The position numbers and the translations under genes are program-made. DNA of 6,700 bases, taken from NCBI GenBank assembly GCA_023132105.1, contig JAGLYS010000113.1, positions 1-6,700 of the forward strand, in the 5' to 3' direction. The DNA comes from Caldifarciminota bacterium (GTDB lineage Bacteria; Hydrothermota; 32-111; QNBC01). The notes beneath the pieces were generated by a model, which worked only from the letters and a program-made list of their open reading frames with translations, was not told the origin of the DNA and did not search any database. The first letter of the stretch is position 1, and every line of letters starts with the position of its first letter. This document shows positions 5,257 through 6,700 of the stretch, piece after piece.

Positions 5257-6084
5257 TCAAGGAAGAGGAGGAACTATTCTCCTTCCCCTTGCTTCCGATT
5301 TAGGTGAATTATCATAAACTTCGATAACATTATATATTACTGCAATAAACATCTTTGAAAATTTACCATGAAAGTAGCTATGAATCAGATTAACATATTC
5401 TACGATGTCCTTTTCATATTTATTAAGATCAGGATTATCGGGATGTAGCAAGTGAGGGATAGATTTTACCTCGAATGATGGTATATCGAGAAAAACAATT
5501 GCCACCTTGGGATATGCCATTTGATTCAAGAATGTACCTGTTTCGAATTCTTTGGTTGAATAAAGTTCAAGAGACAGTAATTTTTCTCTGTCAAAGAAGG
5601 TGTCGATATTTGTGTATAAATATTCAAGAATTTTTAATTTTGATTGAAAATCTTTTTCTTTAGTATCTTTCAACATCTTTATAACTTCATCTATTTTCTC
5701 TTTCTTAGGAGTGTACCCCATTCCTTTAACAGCATTATTTATCATAAATTGACTGTCATTTCTTTTAATCCCGTAAGAAGCAACAATTCCATTGTGGGGA
5801 CCTGCAAATGAAGGCATTTTCCCTGTTTTAATATCTTCCAATGTTTGCAATCTCCTTTCGACACTCCACTTTATGAATTTATCAGGAAGGGGCATAAGAG
5901 TGTAATTTTCCCACTTATTATCAATCTTGACTGATATATGATCATCACTTAATATCTTAATATTATTTTGTACAAAATATCCGTCTTTCCAGAAATTTAT
6001 TTTTGAATGCTCTAAATTGTCAGTTTCAGCCTGTACATTGATAGCAAGTAGTGTAAGCACTAAAATCATAATTATTTTTCTCAT
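5257..6084 (-). CDS. Exported protein of unknown function
   Basis: A 275-residue protein that I do not recognise. Its N terminus is a typical Sec signal peptide: MRK, a hydrophobic core IIMILVLTLLAI, and probable signal peptidase I cleavage after VQA (17-19). There is no lipobox cysteine, and the protein has no cysteine at all. The mature part has a mixed N-terminal half with MPSFAGPHNGIVASYGIKR (90-108), a Lys/Glu-rich helical middle (125-170), and a more ordered-looking C-terminal region: AIVFLDIPSF (195-204), LLHPDNPDLNKYEKDIVEY (212-230), IHSYFHGKF (234-242) and FIAVIYNVIEVYDNSP (246-261), then a basic tail ending RRIVPPLP. ATG 6084 has a strong ribosome site (AAAGGAGA on the minus strand). 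It is followed 10 bases later by the response regulator, suggesting a shared signalling unit. Periplasmic or surface location is inferred. Confidence 0.8.
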   Translation of the reverse strand: MRKIIMILVLTLLAINVQAETDNLEHSKINFWKDGYFVQNNIKILSDDHISVKIDNKWENYTLMPLPDKFIKWSVERRLQTLEDIKTGKMPSFAGPHNGIVASYGIKRNDSQFMINNAVKGMGYTPKKEKIDEVIKMLKDTKEKDFQSKLKILEYLYTNIDTFFDREKLLSLELYSTKEFETGTFLNQMAYPKVAIVFLDIPSFEVKSIPHLLHPDNPDLNKYEKDIVEYVNLIHSYFHGKFSKMFIAVIYNVIEVYDNSPKSEARGRRIVPPLP

Positions 6085-6108
6085 TAAAATTCTCCTTTAT
6101 TAAAGAAT

Positions 6109-6137
6109 AAATTAGCATATATAGATTATAGTGTCAA
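6109..6137 (-). promoter_or_regulatory. Promoter of the exported protein / response-regulator pair
   Basis: Read on the minus strand: consensus -35 TTGACA (6132-6137), 17-base spacer, TAATTT (6109-6114). The start would fall near 6102, just ahead of the AAAGGAG ribosome site. The -10 is weak. Confidence 0.45.
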
Positions 6138-6171
6138 TAGGAGGATTATATGGCTTCTCTTTCGTGGTTAT

Positions 6172-6504
6172 TCAATCGAATATATCATAAATATTTCCGG
6201 GAGCCCATAAATATTTTTTTAAATTAATGAGATTATTTTCGTTAAATATTACTCCTTCTTTTTTCAATAAACGAATTTGAAGATTATAACCATCTTCTGA
6301 TTTTATTGAAATACCACCATTACTGTTTACTACTCTATACCAGGGAAGATTTTCTTTTCTTGAAGAAGAATGAAGTATAAATGAAACTTGACGAGCTGCT
6401 GTTTTATTACCTGCAAATTTTGCAATTTGACTGTATGTAGATACTTTACCTTTTGGAATTCTTTTTATTATATCAATTACTTTTCTATAAAATAAACTAC
6501 TCAT
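6172..6504 (-). CDS. Alkyltransferase-like protein (Atl, MGMT-fold, lacks acceptor Cys)
   Basis: A 110-residue stand-alone O6-alkylguanine-DNA alkyltransferase C-terminal domain. The winged-helix part has IPKGKVSTYSQIA (16-28), with Y24 in the place of the nucleotide-flipping Tyr, and TAARQVSFIL (35-44), with R38 as the Arg finger. The active-site motif, PCHRV in true methyltransferases, reads PWYRV (54-58), so Trp replaces the methyl-acceptor Cys. That substitution defines Atl proteins, which bind O6-alkylguanine, flip it, and hand it to nucleotide excision repair without repairing it. The tail LKKYLWAP (95-102) also fits Atl. The usual Atl motif is PWHRV; Tyr for His is less common. ATG 6504 has no clear ribosome site but lies six bases after a TATAAT box. 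The gene is transcribed away from tRNA-Gln and toward the exported-protein gene. Confidence 0.9.
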   Translation of the reverse strand: MSSLFYRKVIDIIKRIPKGKVSTYSQIAKFAGNKTAARQVSFILHSSSRKENLPWYRVVNSNGGISIKSEDGYNLQIRLLKKEGVIFNENNLINLKKYLWAPGNIYDIFD

Positions 6505-6510
6505 ACTTCA

Positions 6511-6538
6511 ATTATATATAAAGTCATTTTTTAAGCAA
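6511..6538 (-). promoter_or_regulatory. atl promoter, predicted to give a leaderless mRNA
   Basis: Read on the minus strand: TTGCTT (6533-6538), 16-base spacer, perfect -10 TATAAT (6511-6516), then only TGAAGT before ATG. Transcription would begin at or next to the start codon, which explains the absence of a Shine-Dalgarno. Confidence 0.5.
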
Positions 6539-6556
6539 GAATAATCTCGCTATTTA

Positions 6557-6585
6557 TTGACACTAATAATCATTTATGATATATA
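6557..6585 (+). promoter_or_regulatory. Promoter of tRNA-Gln
   Basis: TTGACA (6557-6562), 17-base spacer, TATATA (6580-6585). The start would lie about 7 bases downstream, near 6592, shortly before the mature tRNA 5' end at 6600. It is back-to-back with the atl promoter, 18 bases away. Confidence 0.6.
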
Positions 6586-6599
6586 AATTCAGACGATTC

Positions 6600-6670
6600 T
6601 GGGGAGTCGTACAATGGCAGTACACAAGATTCTGGATCTTGTTATCGGGGTTCGAATCCCTGCTCCCCAG
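6600..6670 (+). tRNA. tRNA-Gln (anticodon CTG)
   Basis: All four arms fold. The acceptor TGGGGAG pairs with CTCCCCA, discriminator G. The D stem is GTAC/GTAC with GG in the loop. The anticodon stem CAAGA/TCTTG holds loop TTCTGGA, giving anticodon CTG, which reads CAG. The T arm CGGGG/CCCTG, with one G-T wobble, has loop TTCGAAT. The weak U1-A72 first pair is typical of glutamine tRNAs. The gene is 71 bases and does not encode CCA (CTT follows), so the tail must be added enzymatically. Position 37 is G. No terminator is visible in the last 30 bases, so further genes may be co-transcribed. Confidence 0.95.
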
Positions 6671-6700
6671 CTTATCGATATATACACGAGGAGAAGAGAG

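Noticed and set aside
4933..5307. Plus-strand open frames opposite the receiver domain
   Set aside because: The minus-strand receiver has intact phosphorylation residues; the opposite frames are Ser/Ile-rich shadows.
6571..6580. TATGAT at 6575-6580 as the tRNA -10
   Set aside because: It is only 12 bases from TTGACA; TATATA at 6580-6585 gives the ideal 17-base spacing.

Overview
This AT-rich bacterial window is dense with DNA-repair and damage-tolerance genes. The genes point to a bacterium, but I cannot name the lineage with confidence. Hints are a candidate LexA operator close to the motif I recall for Geobacter (a deltaproteobacterial-type site), an Fe-S type-4 uracil-DNA glycosylase with an extra cysteine-rich tail, and a tRNA gene without encoded CCA. 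These would suit a Desulfobacterota-like or neighbouring low-GC, possibly anaerobic, lineage. That placement is inference.

Layout, left to right. (1) Positions 2-664 (+): the 3' part of a family-4-like uracil-DNA glycosylase, cut by the left edge. (2) Positions 772-1878 (-): an FMN nitronate-monooxygenase-family (NMO) protein, convergent with the glycosylase. (3) Positions 1879-2199: a 321-base divergent control region with promoters for both flanking genes, a 15-bp dyad near the NMO promoters, a degenerate hairpin, and a candidate LexA operator at the lexA start site. (4) Positions 2200-4325 (+): an apparent SOS operon of lexA, a 78-residue protein of unknown function, and dinB (DNA polymerase IV). 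(5) Positions 4320-6084 (-): a two-gene unit of an unknown exported protein followed 10 bases later by a receiver-GGDEF response regulator, whose 3' end overlaps that of dinB by 6 bases. (6) Positions 6172-6504 (-): an alkyltransferase-like protein with Trp in place of the methyl-acceptor Cys, possibly made from a leaderless mRNA. (7) Positions 6600-6670 (+): tRNA-Gln(CTG) with its own promoter.

How the genes fit together. LexA probably represses its own operon. DNA damage would trigger LexA self-cleavage and induce the small protein and the translesion polymerase together. The glycosylase removes uracil, and the alkyltransferase-like protein flags O6-alkylguanine for excision repair. The response-regulator pair and the NMO-family enzyme have no evident mechanistic link to repair. 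I see no mobile element, CRISPR array or phage signature. The most interesting points are the small SOS-operon protein, the glycosylase's cysteine-rich extension, and the exported protein coupled to a GGDDF regulator.
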